The position numbers and the translations under genes were made by a program. The notes beneath the pieces were generated by a model. The model saw only the letters and a list, made by a program, of their open reading frames with translations, did not search any database and was not told where the DNA came from. From positions 1 through 64,000 of the forward strand of contig NZ_LRFG02000008.1 in NCBI RefSeq assembly GCF_001641755.2: a stretch of DNA of 64,000 bases, in the 5' to 3' direction. Below, one piece after another: positions 8,448-17,284 of the stretch. The stretch is from Microbulbifer flavimaris. Lineage in GTDB: Bacteria > Pseudomonadota > Gammaproteobacteria > Pseudomonadales > Cellvibrionaceae. Position 1 is the first letter of the stretch. Each line of letters starts with the position of its first letter.

Positions 8448-10229
8448 TTGCCACGTATTTTCGCTTTCCTGATTGCCCTGTTCCTCGCCCTGCCTGTGCA
8501 GCGCCTCGAGGCCATCCCTTTTTTTGACCAGTTACCGGATTTCAAGGTCCGGGTCGAAGGGGATCGGGAGCTGCGGGACTGGCTCCGGGAAGAGCTGGAG
8601 ACCCTGCGCAAAGGCAGCTCTGTCCTCAAAAGTTACGAGGACCCTCGCGATGTGGCGCGTTACGAGCAGGGAAATCTTCAGAAGCTGCTGCGCTCGCGTG
8701 GCTTTTACGATGCCAGTATTCGCCACTCGGTGACCGACGGCACTATCACTTACCGGATCAATCCGGGCCCCCAGTACCTGATAAAAAGCCTGTCGATCGA
8801 TATGCCCGCTCGCTTGCGGCAGGGGTTCAGTGGTTTGCCGATCGGCGTTGGAGACCCGCTCGAGGCCGACAAAGTGCTCGGTGGGGTAAAAGCCATCGAG
8901 GATTTCCTCATGGAGAATGCCTGCCTGCTGAATGTCGATGTGAGTTACCAGGCTACGATCATTCACAGCGAGGCGAGGGCCCGGCTGGTTTATCGGGTAG
9001 CGCCGAGCCCTGAAGTGTCTGTGGGCGAGGTTCGCATCGAAGGTGTCACAACTATCGACGAGGCGTTCCTTCAGGATAAGCTTCAGATCTCCCCCGGGGA
9101 TTGCTTTAGCAGGCGAAAGCTGGACGCTGCGCGCCTCAAGTTACTGCGTACGAATCTCATTAGTAGCGTCAATAGTGAAGTCTCGGCGCCCGACGCCGGG
9201 CAGGTGGATGTGATTTTTGTGCTCAAGGAGCGACGCCATCGCACCCTGCGCCTGGGGGTTGGCTATTACTCCAGTGAGGGCGCCGGTGTCTCAGCGGGCT
9301 GGGAGCATCGCAATATCTTCCAGCGCGGTGAAAAAATAGAAGTCGAGAGCAAGATCAATCCGGTCCAGCAGACGCTCAAGGCTGAGCTTACCGTGCCGCG
9401 CTTCTTTCGCGAGGATCAGAACCTGGCGGGGAAGGTCGAGCTGTCCAATGAAGAGCGCGACTCTTACTCGGCAGAATCCCTGACAGTCGGGGCCACTGTC
9501 TTCCGTACCCTGAGTAGAAACCGCACCGCCAGTGTGGGTAGCGAACTTAAATTCAGCCAGGTGGAAGAGGAAGAGGAAGTCGGCAGCGAGAATTACCAGC
9601 TGCTGTCATTCCCGCTCGGTCTGAAACTCGATACCACGGACAACCTGCTCGACGCCCGTCGCGGCGCCACGGCGGCCTTTGAGCTCAAACCCTATGTCGA
9701 TGTGGGCGATACCGACACCCGATTTCTGAAAACCACCGTGGTGCTGACCGGTTACAAGACTGCCGGGGAAATGCGCTTTGAGCCGACACTGTCGCTTCGT
9801 CTCAAAGCCGGCGTTATCTCCGGATTGAATAACTTCGAGTTGCCGGCAGACGAGCGCTTTTATGCCGGCGGCGGCGGCTCCGTGCGAGGCTACGCCTTCC
9901 AGTCGCTGGGCCCGCGACCACTGGTCGAAGAGCCCGATGGCACGTTCAAGCTCGGTGACGCGATTGGTGGCCGGGCGTTGAGCGAAATTTCTCTCGAAGG
10001 ACGCCTGCGTTTTTCCGATACCTGGGGTGGCGTTATTTTTGTCGACGGCGGCAATGCCTATGCGGACCCCAGCCCGAATTTCTCGGACCTATTCTGGGGC
10101 GCGGGCATTGGTGTCAGATACATTACCTCCTTCGCTCCCCTGAGACTGGATGTCGCATTCCCCCTGGATAAGCGCGATGACCTGGATGACGACTTTCAGG
10201 TCTATGTGAGCCTGGGGCAGGCATTCTGA
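8448..10229 (+). CDS. tamA: Translocation and assembly module protein TamA
   Basis: A 593-residue Omp85-family outer membrane protein. It starts with TTG, the only in-frame start before the signal peptide (MPRIFAFLIALFLALPVQRLEA), behind a GGACGGAAG ribosome site. Three POTRA-like domains span roughly residues 25-265, and the 16-strand barrel fills the rest. The lid-loop motif VRGY is at residues 479-482 (GGGSVRGYAFQ), and the chain ends in a C-terminal Phe, as expected for BAM-dependent barrels. TamA works with TamB in outer membrane biogenesis (autotransporter assembly and phospholipid movement). tamB starts one base after the stop. Confidence 0.95.
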   Translation: MPRIFAFLIALFLALPVQRLEAIPFFDQLPDFKVRVEGDRELRDWLREELETLRKGSSVLKSYEDPRDVARYEQGNLQKLLRSRGFYDASIRHSVTDGTITYRINPGPQYLIKSLSIDMPARLRQGFSGLPIGVGDPLEADKVLGGVKAIEDFLMENACLLNVDVSYQATIIHSEARARLVYRVAPSPEVSVGEVRIEGVTTIDEAFLQDKLQISPGDCFSRRKLDAARLKLLRTNLISSVNSEVSAPDAGQVDVIFVLKERRHRTLRLGVGYYSSEGAGVSAGWEHRNIFQRGEKIEVESKINPVQQTLKAELTVPRFFREDQNLAGKVELSNEERDSYSAESLTVGATVFRTLSRNRTASVGSELKFSQVEEEEEVGSENYQLLSFPLGLKLDTTDNLLDARRGATAAFELKPYVDVGDTDTRFLKTTVVLTGYKTAGEMRFEPTLSLRLKAGVISGLNNFELPADERFYAGGGGSVRGYAFQSLGPRPLVEEPDGTFKLGDAIGGRALSEISLEGRLRFSDTWGGVIFVDGGNAYADPSPNFSDLFWGAGIGVRYITSFAPLRLDVAFPLDKRDDLDDDFQVYVSLGQAF

Positions 10230-10230
10230 T

Positions 10231-13200
10231 ATGTGGAAGTCACTCCATGCGCTAACGGTCGGCTACCTGAGGGCTCTGGGGGTACTGCTCGGCAACCTGT
10301 GGCGGGGGCTGAGCGGGCGCGGCTCTCTGCTGTTCAGCCTGTTCTTCGTCCTGTTGCTGGCCCTGCTGTTTCTACTGGGCACTGAACCGGGGCGCATCGC
10401 ATTGACCCGCATGGCATTGATGACCGCGGAAGAAGTGGTTTCTGGGTTAGATATCGAGACAGAGGGGATGTCCAGTCCCGCGCTTGGGCAGTGGAGTTTC
10501 AGTCGCCTGCGGGTGGATTACGGCGAGCAGAACCTGGCTCAGGCGCAGAACCTGTCTTTTTCCATCCAGCTGCCGGCACTGGTTCGCGGACGGATCGATG
10601 TGGATTATGTCTGTGCCGACACATTGCGTTTCGATAACGACACCCTGGCGCGCTTACTGGAGGCCGTGAGTGACGGGGAAAAGCCCCCGACAACGACGGA
10701 ACCGCTGTCGCTGCCCACGTTGCGGCTCGGCGAACTCAGTATCGACCGCCTGCGGGTGCTCGATCATCGGATGCCGGACCTGCCATTGCTGAGTGTGAAA
10801 GGCAATGCGGCGCTGCGTTGGCCCGGATCCCGTAACGATCTTGAACTCACAGTGCGTGAAGTGAAGGGCGACCACCTGCTCCTGGATCTGTCAGCCGCTG
10901 AAAACGACACCGGCGCGGTTGCGGTAGAGCTGGCGGTCTCCGAGGACCCCCGGGGCTTTCTGGGAAGACTGCTGCATCTGCCTGATGGACAGGCATTGGA
11001 TGCCGAGGCACTGCTCGAGTTACGTGAAACCGGCGCCGGGCAGTGGCGTGTGGATATTGAGCGACTGAATCTGCCGCTTGTGGAGCACCGCTTCGCGCTC
11101 TCAGGGCCATTGGATTTTACGCTGGCTCCCTGGCGGTTGGACACAGAGGGCCTGACCCTCCGCGTCGATGATACCCGCCATTTGCTTTCCGGTCGCGTCG
11201 GGGAGGGGGGCGTCGATGCGGAGGTGCAATTGCGCCGGCTGCCGCTCTCCATCTCCCGCCCCTGGCAGGATGTTTTGGAAGGTGGCTGGCTGTCAGCGGA
11301 TCTGAACCTGCGCGGGCCCCTTTCCCTGCCTGAAGTGTCGGGGCTGGTCGACCTCAGTAGCCATTTTCGCCAGCGGCCGCTGCGTTTGCAGGGAAGGCTG
11401 CAGACGGAACAGAAGGTCCTCACACTGCATTCGGCGAGTCTCGACTATGCGGATGCCCGGTTGGAAGCCAGTGGCACCGTCGACCTCGGGCAGCAAACGC
11501 TTGATCTCGAGGGACTGCTGGCGGGAATGACCGTTGCCGAGTTGAACGAAATACTCACGGCCTTCACCGAATCGTCACCGCTGCCGCCGCAGTTGTCAGG
11601 GGACATCGAGCAACTGCAGGTCACCGCGACCGGTCCGTGGAAAAATCCGCGCTTCACCGCAGACTTGCAGGCACAACCGGCTTACGAGTCTTTCACAGCG
11701 CGGCTGAGTGCCGCCGTCGAGGGGGATCTCAAGTCTGTCACCGTCACTGAGCTGAAACTGGAGGGAGAAGGGCTGTCCGTCGACGGCGCCGGCGAGGTTG
11801 CGATCGAGGCTCAGGCTCTGGATTTCAAGTTGGAGGTTGCGGGTGAGAACTTCAGTCCGTCGGAGGCCCTCGGCGTCGAAGCGGCAAGCGGACTGGTCCT
11901 GAATCTTGACGCCTCGGCAGCGGTAAGTGGCCCCTGGAACAATCTGCGTATTGAGACTGACCTGACATCTTCCGGCCGTTACCGCCAGTACCGTTATCGA
12001 CTGGAGGGGGCAGCAGCGGGGGATCTGGAAAAGATCGAACTCGATCAAATGCGGCTGGAGCTCTTTGCCGGTGAGCCCACCCTGGCGGAGCCCCTCAGCC
12101 TGCGCGGACCACAGTCGTTGATCAGCCGCGACCGGGAGCCGGTGAAGGGTGGCTATCCCCCGGACGACGTCATGATGCTGGCGACAGAGGCGGAGCAGCT
12201 GGGCCGGGCCGGCTCTGCCTGGCTGGAAGTCGACGGGGTGATTGAGCCGCGCAAAGCGCGGGCGGACCTGACCATTGCCGGTCGCAATATTCCCGTCTCC
12301 CTGGCACAGCTGGCGGGGGTCGAGCTTCCTCCATCGCTCGAGGGCGAAGTGAGTCTTGACGGCGAGTTCAGCGGACCGTTTTCCCGCCCCGAGGGTAATG
12401 TGAACCTGTTGGCTGTCGGTCTTTACCTTGGCGAGCCCTGGCATCTGCAGGGCAACCTGGGATACGCCTCGGGGGCTCTGCAAATATCCGCTTTGGAGCT
12501 TGTGTGGGCCGCTGACAACCAGCTCTCCGCAGAGGGAATGATCGATAGCAAGACGCTGCTGCTGGACCTGCGCGGTAGGGGGCGGCTGGCCGACTTGCCG
12601 GTGAACCTGCCCGCAGATATTCGTGAGAACGGAGCGTTCAGCTTGTGGGCAACGGCGGCAGGCAGCCCCTCTGATCCGCAAATTGCCGGGGAACTCAGTG
12701 TCGACAGCCGGCGGTCGGAAACGGTTCGTGGCGGCGGTGAACCCCTCAACCTGGTGCTGGGATGGCAGACGCGGGGTGGTAATCTCGATCTCTCTCTCGG
12801 CGCTAGCCATGGTGAGCGGCGAGCAGTGGATGCCAGCGCGGTGCTTGAGGTAAGCCCGATGTTGCAGAGGTTTACAGCCCCGCCTGCAGAAGGGGAACCG
12901 GCACAACCGATGCCGCTCGGACTACAGAGCAACGGTAGCGCGGACCTGTCTGTCGTGGCAGCTTTCTTCGATCCTGATATTCACGCGCTGAAAGGACAGC
13001 TTAACTTCACTCTGGATGCGGGTGGCACTCTGTCCAGCCCCGACCTCGATGGCCGGATCGAGCTTTTGGGCGGCTCCTACGAGCACCGGCCTACCAATAC
13101 ACGCTTGCGTCGTATCGACTTTCTCGCACGTTTTACACCCCAGCGCTGGGTGATCGAGCGCGCGCGTGCAGAAGATGGCGAGAATGGCAGTATCAATTTC

Positions 13201-14205
13201 GCTGGAGAGGTGCGCCTCCCAACCGATGGCGCGCCGGAACTGGATTTGCGGCTGCGTGCGGAGCGAGCGCACCTGCTCAATACCCCGGCGGTCAAGGGTG
13301 CCATCTCTGGCAACCTTACCCTGACCGGTACCACAGATGAATCCCTGCTGGAGGGGCGTTTAACGCTACGCCCACTTACGGTCCAGTTCGAGCAGCTCCT
13401 CGGAAGCAGCGTGCCGGAGATCGACGTGGTCGAGGTGGAAGTGGACGGGCCACCGGTGGAGGAGTCTCGGCCGCTTTTGGATAACATCCGGCTGGCGGTG
13501 CAGGTGGTGCTGGATCAGCAATCCTACGTCCGGGGTCTTGGCCTCGATTCCGAGTTGGTGGGCACGGTCGATGTCGGTGGCACTGCGGCAAAGCCCAGCG
13601 CTGCCGGAGCCTTGCGAATCGTGCGCGGTAATTTCGACCTGCTGGGTAAGCGCTTTGAACTGCAGGATGGTCAGATCCAGTTCGAGAATAATGTGGCCGC
13701 GATCTTTGTGAAGGGGCGCCACCAGTATGCCGATGGCGAGATCATCGCTGAGATATCCGGGAGTGGGGACGACATCGATATCGAGTTTAGCTCTACACCA
13801 CCGGCGGCGCAGGATGAAATCTTTGCGCAGCTGCTGTTTGGCAAGTCCCTACAGGATATTTCCGCCCTTCAGGCGGTGCGCCTGGTGAGTGTGGTTCGCA
13901 CCCTGCAGGGCGGTGGCGCCGCGGCGTTTGATCCGGTGGCCAAAACCCGCGAGCTGTTGGGGGTGGACACTCTTGACGTCCAGTCCGAGGAAACTGACGA
14001 GGGGGATCAGTACGCTCTGAGCCTGGGCAAGTACATCACTAACCGTATTTATATCGAATTGCAGCGCAGCACGGACCCGCTGAACCCCTGGGAGGCAAAG
14101 ATGCAGATCGAACTCCGTCGAAACCTGGATCTACAGTTCAAATCCGCTGATGAGAGTGAAAGCGGCGCCGGAAGTGTGGAGCTGCAGTGGAAGAGGGACT
14201 ATTAA
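10231..14205 (+). CDS. tamB: Translocation and assembly module protein TamB
   Basis: A 1324-residue AsmA/TamB-superfamily protein. One inner-membrane helix lies near residues 33-53, followed by a very long periplasmic beta-rich region of repeated strands that forms a hydrophobic groove. The C-terminal DUF490 (TamB) domain is clear, with the characteristic block AAQDEIFAQLLFGKSLQDIS, and the chain ends in strands resembling a beta-barrel protein. It partners TamA and is thought to bridge the inner and outer membranes for phospholipid or beta-barrel traffic. The length is normal for the family. Translation is probably coupled to tamA. Confidence 0.95.
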   Translation: MWKSLHALTVGYLRALGVLLGNLWRGLSGRGSLLFSLFFVLLLALLFLLGTEPGRIALTRMALMTAEEVVSGLDIETEGMSSPALGQWSFSRLRVDYGEQNLAQAQNLSFSIQLPALVRGRIDVDYVCADTLRFDNDTLARLLEAVSDGEKPPTTTEPLSLPTLRLGELSIDRLRVLDHRMPDLPLLSVKGNAALRWPGSRNDLELTVREVKGDHLLLDLSAAENDTGAVAVELAVSEDPRGFLGRLLHLPDGQALDAEALLELRETGAGQWRVDIERLNLPLVEHRFALSGPLDFTLAPWRLDTEGLTLRVDDTRHLLSGRVGEGGVDAEVQLRRLPLSISRPWQDVLEGGWLSADLNLRGPLSLPEVSGLVDLSSHFRQRPLRLQGRLQTEQKVLTLHSASLDYADARLEASGTVDLGQQTLDLEGLLAGMTVAELNEILTAFTESSPLPPQLSGDIEQLQVTATGPWKNPRFTADLQAQPAYESFTARLSAAVEGDLKSVTVTELKLEGEGLSVDGAGEVAIEAQALDFKLEVAGENFSPSEALGVEAASGLVLNLDASAAVSGPWNNLRIETDLTSSGRYRQYRYRLEGAAAGDLEKIELDQMRLELFAGEPTLAEPLSLRGPQSLISRDREPVKGGYPPDDVMMLATEAEQLGRAGSAWLEVDGVIEPRKARADLTIAGRNIPVSLAQLAGVELPPSLEGEVSLDGEFSGPFSRPEGNVNLLAVGLYLGEPWHLQGNLGYASGALQISALELVWAADNQLSAEGMIDSKTLLLDLRGRGRLADLPVNLPADIRENGAFSLWATAAGSPSDPQIAGELSVDSRRSETVRGGGEPLNLVLGWQTRGGNLDLSLGASHGERRAVDASAVLEVSPMLQRFTAPPAEGEPAQPMPLGLQSNGSADLSVVAAFFDPDIHALKGQLNFTLDAGGTLSSPDLDGRIELLGGSYEHRPTNTRLRRIDFLARFTPQRWVIERARAEDGENGSINFAGEVRLPTDGAPELDLRLRAERAHLLNTPAVKGAISGNLTLTGTTDESLLEGRLTLRPLTVQFEQLLGSSVPEIDVVEVEVDGPPVEESRPLLDNIRLAVQVVLDQQSYVRGLGLDSELVGTVDVGGTAAKPSAAGALRIVRGNFDLLGKRFELQDGQIQFENNVAAIFVKGRHQYADGEIIAEISGSGDDIDIEFSSTPPAAQDEIFAQLLFGKSLQDISALQAVRLVSVVRTLQGGGAAAFDPVAKTRELLGVDTLDVQSEETDEGDQYALSLGKYITNRIYIELQRSTDPLNPWEAKMQIELRRNLDLQFKSADESESGAGSVELQWKRDY

Positions 14206-14259
14206 GAGCTGTAGCCATCATTGAACCGGCACGTGTGCCGGGCGCGGAGCGGCAAACGT

Positions 14260-14928
14260 ATGAGATATGGTGCACTGATTCTGGCAGGCGGCTACTCACG
14301 GCGCTTTCGCAGTGACAAGCGGCTTGCCAGCGTTGAAGGGGAGCCAATGCTCGCGGCAACGCTCGGTCGTGTGCGGCTCGCGTTGGCGGACCATCCCGGC
14401 TCGTTGTTACAAGTGGTAGTCCGCGCCAGAGACCCACTGGTGGAGCATTTGCTGGTACAGCGGGGTGTGTTTCCGGTGCACGCGCCCCCCTGGCCCGTTG
14501 GCGTAGGGGCCAGTATCGCGAAAGGTAGCGAAGCGCTGCTGCAGGCTGATCCGCACTTGGATGTCATTGCCGTGGTTCCTGCCGACATGCCGTACCTGAG
14601 ACCAGAGATCCTCAGCGCATTACTGCTGCAGAGCGAGCGTAGGTCGATCACCGTACCGGTCTGTCTTGGTGAAGTGGGAGAGGTGGTAACCGTGGGTGCG
14701 GAACTATTTCCCGATTTGCTGTCACTGTCCGTGCGCCACGGCCTGAAAAAATTGTTACGCAATCGTGCGGAGCGAGTCCGGTATCAGTTGGTGGATGACA
14801 CCACACTGATCCGCTCTATTGATTCACCGGCGGACTTTCAGGCAGCAATTCAGCCGGATCCAGCCGATAAAAACTTTGGAATTCCCCGTAGAGATCTGCG
14901 TGGTGCCGTCGCAACGCGTGGGGAGTGA
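14260..14928 (+). CDS. MobA-like nucleotidyltransferase
   Basis: A protein of about 222 residues with the MobA-like NTP transferase fold. The signature LILAGGYSRRFRSDKRL at the N-terminus binds the nucleotide, and ADMPYL near residue 110 resembles the metal-binding Asp motif. The ATG at 14260 is chosen because it places LAGG at the usual distance; a TTG 39 bases upstream adds an unlikely tail. Family members include MobA (guanylyl transfer to molybdopterin) and MocA (cytidylyl transfer). The usual Gly of the RxGxDK loop is Arg here, so substrate assignment is unsafe. The last 113 bases overlap mtfA on the other strand. Confidence 0.75.
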   Translation: MRYGALILAGGYSRRFRSDKRLASVEGEPMLAATLGRVRLALADHPGSLLQVVVRARDPLVEHLLVQRGVFPVHAPPWPVGVGASIAKGSEALLQADPHLDVIAVVPADMPYLRPEILSALLLQSERRSITVPVCLGEVGEVVTVGAELFPDLLSLSVRHGLKKLLRNRAERVRYQLVDDTTLIRSIDSPADFQAAIQPDPADKNFGIPRRDLRGAVATRGE

Positions 14929-15679
14929 CGAAAAATGCCTCGGTGGCAACCGCGAAGAACTCCGCTGGCGAGATGGCTCCATAAAGGTCCAACACCGTGG
15001 GAACTTCCTCGGTGTGTGCAAGGCCGGCGCTGACCTCCTGAAGGCGACGGTATTCCTTACTCAGCACAGCCGCCCAATTGCGTCCCTCTCCCTTGCCGGT
15101 AAAAACCGGGCGGCCATCAAAGACGCCATCCTCTTCGTCCAGCTTGTGGGCAAATTCGTGCAGTGCCACGTTGCGTCCGTTTTCCGGGTGCCGCATGTCG
15201 TGTTGCAGGTCTGACCAGGAGATCACCACCGGCCCCAGGTAGTGGGCTTCCCCCTCTCGCGCGCTGTCATGGGTTGTCTCGACATAGCCCTCGAAGTGGG
15301 TTTCCCTGGCTACATAGGTTTCCGGGTAGACCAGCACGGTTCGCAGATCCGGGTAACCACGGTGCTCTCGTCGCAGGAGGAGCAGGCCGGCAAAAGCCGC
15401 GATGCTCACCCGCACTTCTTCAGTGATACGCAGCCCCTCGCAGCCGACGAATTCTTTGTCCTGCAAGATCAGGCTGACGTTGCTTTCCAGCTCGGACTGA
15501 AGCCCGGCGGACAGATGTTGGTAAATCGGCAGGGCCTGCCGGAGCAGCCGTTTCTGTGCGGCGGTGAGCGGTCGTGAGCGCAGGTGGCGAAAGCGCCAGC
15601 GCCTCCAGAGGTAGGGCAGCAGCCACACTAATACCGCGACCGCGACAATGGCTAGAAAAGTCTGCAAGTTGGCATCCAC
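14816..15679 (-). CDS. mtfA: MtfA-type zinc peptidase
   Basis: A 287-residue protein of the MtfA family (DUF980, M90 peptidases). A single N-terminal hydrophobic segment (about residues 7-24) could anchor it to the inner membrane, unlike soluble E. coli MtfA. The zinc site HEFAH is at residues 174-178, followed by KLDEEDG, and a third acidic ligand is expected in the AEFFAVATEAFF helix. E. coli MtfA binds the glucose repressor Mlc and has aminopeptidase activity. Its 3' end overlaps the convergent MobA-like gene. The SRAP gene lies just upstream on the same strand, 36 bases away. Confidence 0.9.
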   Translation of the reverse strand: MDANLQTFLAIVAVAVLVWLLPYLWRRWRFRHLRSRPLTAAQKRLLRQALPIYQHLSAGLQSELESNVSLILQDKEFVGCEGLRITEEVRVSIAAFAGLLLLRREHRGYPDLRTVLVYPETYVARETHFEGYVETTHDSAREGEAHYLGPVVISWSDLQHDMRHPENGRNVALHEFAHKLDEEDGVFDGRPVFTGKGEGRNWAAVLSKEYRRLQEVSAGLAHTEEVPTVLDLYGAISPAEFFAVATEAFFVTPHALRRHHADLYGEFQSFYRLDPAELLPESPPVNQ

Positions 15680-15715
15680 TCCCTTAGCGTTAGTTTTCCA
15701 ATGCGTGTGCCTGCG

Positions 15716-16387
15716 TTATCCCCCTGCATCCGGTGGCACTGTGAGGGCCCGGGTCGAGCCGGCATGTTCGGTCGATGTTGCTCTCTTGAGAGGCGTCACT
15801 GTGAGGGCATGCCCGGCGTATTCAATCCGTGGTGTCAGGTAGCGTTCGAAGATAGAGGTATCCGGATCATCACTGAGCCAGCGACGACAAAACTCCCTGC
15901 TTGCGGGGGCGATCATGGGCAGGCTCTTGTCGTAGTATCGGGCGGTCAACTGGTGGGCGGGCAGGGTGATGATGGAGCAGCTGAGCAGCTCGCCACCCTC
16001 CCAGCTCTTGTAGAGGCCACAGAAAAAGAATGGCGGGCCAAAGCCGAATTCCACCGGATCCTCGCCGTGCTGGCTCTCGACCCAGGAGGTGGCGGGAATC
16101 AGGCAGCGGCTGTGGCGGTATTCCGGACGTTGCGGGAGCTTCCGCCAGTTGCTGTTGATCGACCAGTATTTCTTGTGGGGTTTGTAGATGTCGCCGTCTT
16201 TCTGCAAATACAGGTGCCAGGTGGCGTCTTCCACCTCTGCGTCCCCATTGCGTGCCGTGACAATGCTGACTGTTGAAGTGGGGCGATGGCGCTTGCCGTA
16301 GCGCATACGCTCCCGATGCCGTGCTCCGACTTCCTCGAGGAAGCGCTCGATGCCGGCGTGGTCATCCGTGTCGAATAAGCTGCACAT
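15716..16387 (-). CDS. Divergent SRAP (HMCES/YedK-like) protein
   Basis: A 223-residue protein of the SRAP family, whose members form a thiazolidine DNA-protein crosslink at abasic sites in single-stranded DNA through Cys2. Cys2 is present (MCSLF). A block aligning with the NARxET region keeps an Asn (SINSNWRK), and RCLIPATSWVES supplies the conserved Glu. The segment that normally reads H-D-R-(R/M)-P is YYDKSLPMIAP here, so the conserved His appears to be Tyr. The gene is upstream of mtfA on the same strand. Family membership is likely, but activity by the standard mechanism is uncertain. Confidence 0.8.
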   Translation of the reverse strand: MCSLFDTDDHAGIERFLEEVGARHRERMRYGKRHRPTSTVSIVTARNGDAEVEDATWHLYLQKDGDIYKPHKKYWSINSNWRKLPQRPEYRHSRCLIPATSWVESQHGEDPVEFGFGPPFFFCGLYKSWEGGELLSCSIITLPAHQLTARYYDKSLPMIAPASREFCRRWLSDDPDTSIFERYLTPRIEYAGHALTVTPLKRATSTEHAGSTRALTVPPDAGG

Positions 16388-16499
16388 GGGTGTATTGTAA
16401 GGGGATCTGTCTTCGGGTGCCCGGCTTCACTACCGGAAACAGAGGGGGAGTCCGCTCAGGTGTGTCTGCTGTGAGTGTGGTCCTTACAAAAGATGGAGA

Positions 16500-16879
16500 T
16501 GGGTGTGGTGCAGGGGAGGATGGATTCGAAACACGCCAGGGCGTGTTTCGCCCCGTCGGGATGACTCGCGCCTTCCCTGGCGCTCGCCGCAAGGGCGCCT
16601 TTGGCGTCCAAATCGGCCGTCCTGCCGGTTTGTCGCTGTGCTGGGTCTCAACTCGCTGTGCGAGATGATCGAACCTGGGAGGTGCGTCCACCGCTCAATC
16701 GAGTCAAACAAAAAAGGCACATCCTTGCCGGTGGGAAATAGGTGTGCGGTGCTGGGGAGGATGGACTCGAAACACGCTAGGGCGTGTTTCGCCCCTTTGG
16801 GCTCGCTGTGCTCGGTCTCAACTCGCTGTGCGAGTTGATCGAACCTGGGAGGTGCGTCCACCGCCCGAACTTGCCATAC
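16500..16879 (-). repeat. Tandem tail repeats downstream of tRNA-Arg
   Basis: Reading the minus strand away from the tRNA, two units occur, with matching blocks 170 bp apart at their proximal ends (16671-16694 and 16841-16864). Each has a near-perfect stem (CAACTCGC-ACA-GCGAGTTG; the distal copy has one mismatch), then GAGACC(G/C)AGCACAGCGA, a second stem (AAACACGC with GCGTGTTT), and a copy of the tRNA T-arm (TTTCGAGTCCATCC or TTTCGAATCCATCC). A T-rich remnant of the tRNA terminator follows. The distal unit carries about 71 extra bases. No credible gene lies between 16388 and the tRNA. Confidence 0.75.
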
Positions 16880-16912
16880 AAAAAAAGCCCCATCCTTTCG
16901 GATGAGGCTTTC
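16880..16912 (-). terminator. Rho-independent terminator of tRNA-Arg
   Basis: On the minus strand AAAGCCTCATCC pairs with GGATGGGGCTTT around GAAA, followed by a T7 run. It lies a few bases behind the tRNA CCA end. Confidence 0.85.
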
Positions 16913-16918
16913 TTTGTA

Positions 16919-16995
16919 TGGCGCGCTCGGGAGGATTCGAACCTCCGACCGCCTGGTTCGTAGCCAGGTACTCTATCCAGCTGAGCTACGAGCGC
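16919..16995 (-). tRNA. tRNA-Arg (anticodon ACG)
   Basis: A full cloverleaf of 77 nt including encoded CCA. Acceptor arms are GCGCTCG and CGAGCGC, the anticodon stem CCTGG/CCAGG encloses CTACGAA (anticodon ACG, read as ICG, for CGU/CGC/CGA), and the T-loop is TTCGAAT. It has its own promoter and terminator. Confidence 0.97.
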
Positions 16996-17011
16996 GTCGT
17001 TGTGGTTGCGA

Positions 17012-17040
17012 ACTATAGTGAGTTGGCTTGTTGGAGTCAA
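17012..17040 (-). promoter_or_regulatory. Sigma-70 promoter of tRNA-Arg
   Basis: On the minus strand, TTGACT (-35, 17040-17035) and TATAGT (-10, 17017-17012) are spaced by 17 bases. The -10 box ends 16 bases before the mature tRNA 5' end. Confidence 0.8.
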
Positions 17041-17284
17041 CTCTTTTTTTAAGGCTTTTAAGAAAAAAGTCCTTAAAAATCCGCAAGTTACCGGACCTCA
17101 GTGCCTGTTCTTGGGCGGCGTTGAAGCTCGATAGGGCGCGCATTCTGCCGTGGCTTTGGGTGCTTTGCAAGCCCTAATTGTCAAAATAGTCGGTTTTCCG
17201 GTTTCTGCTCTGCCCTGAGCGAGAGGCCTGCGTCCATGGGGGTGCAGAAGGGCGTGTTGGGCGAGCCGGATGGTTTCCGGGCGT

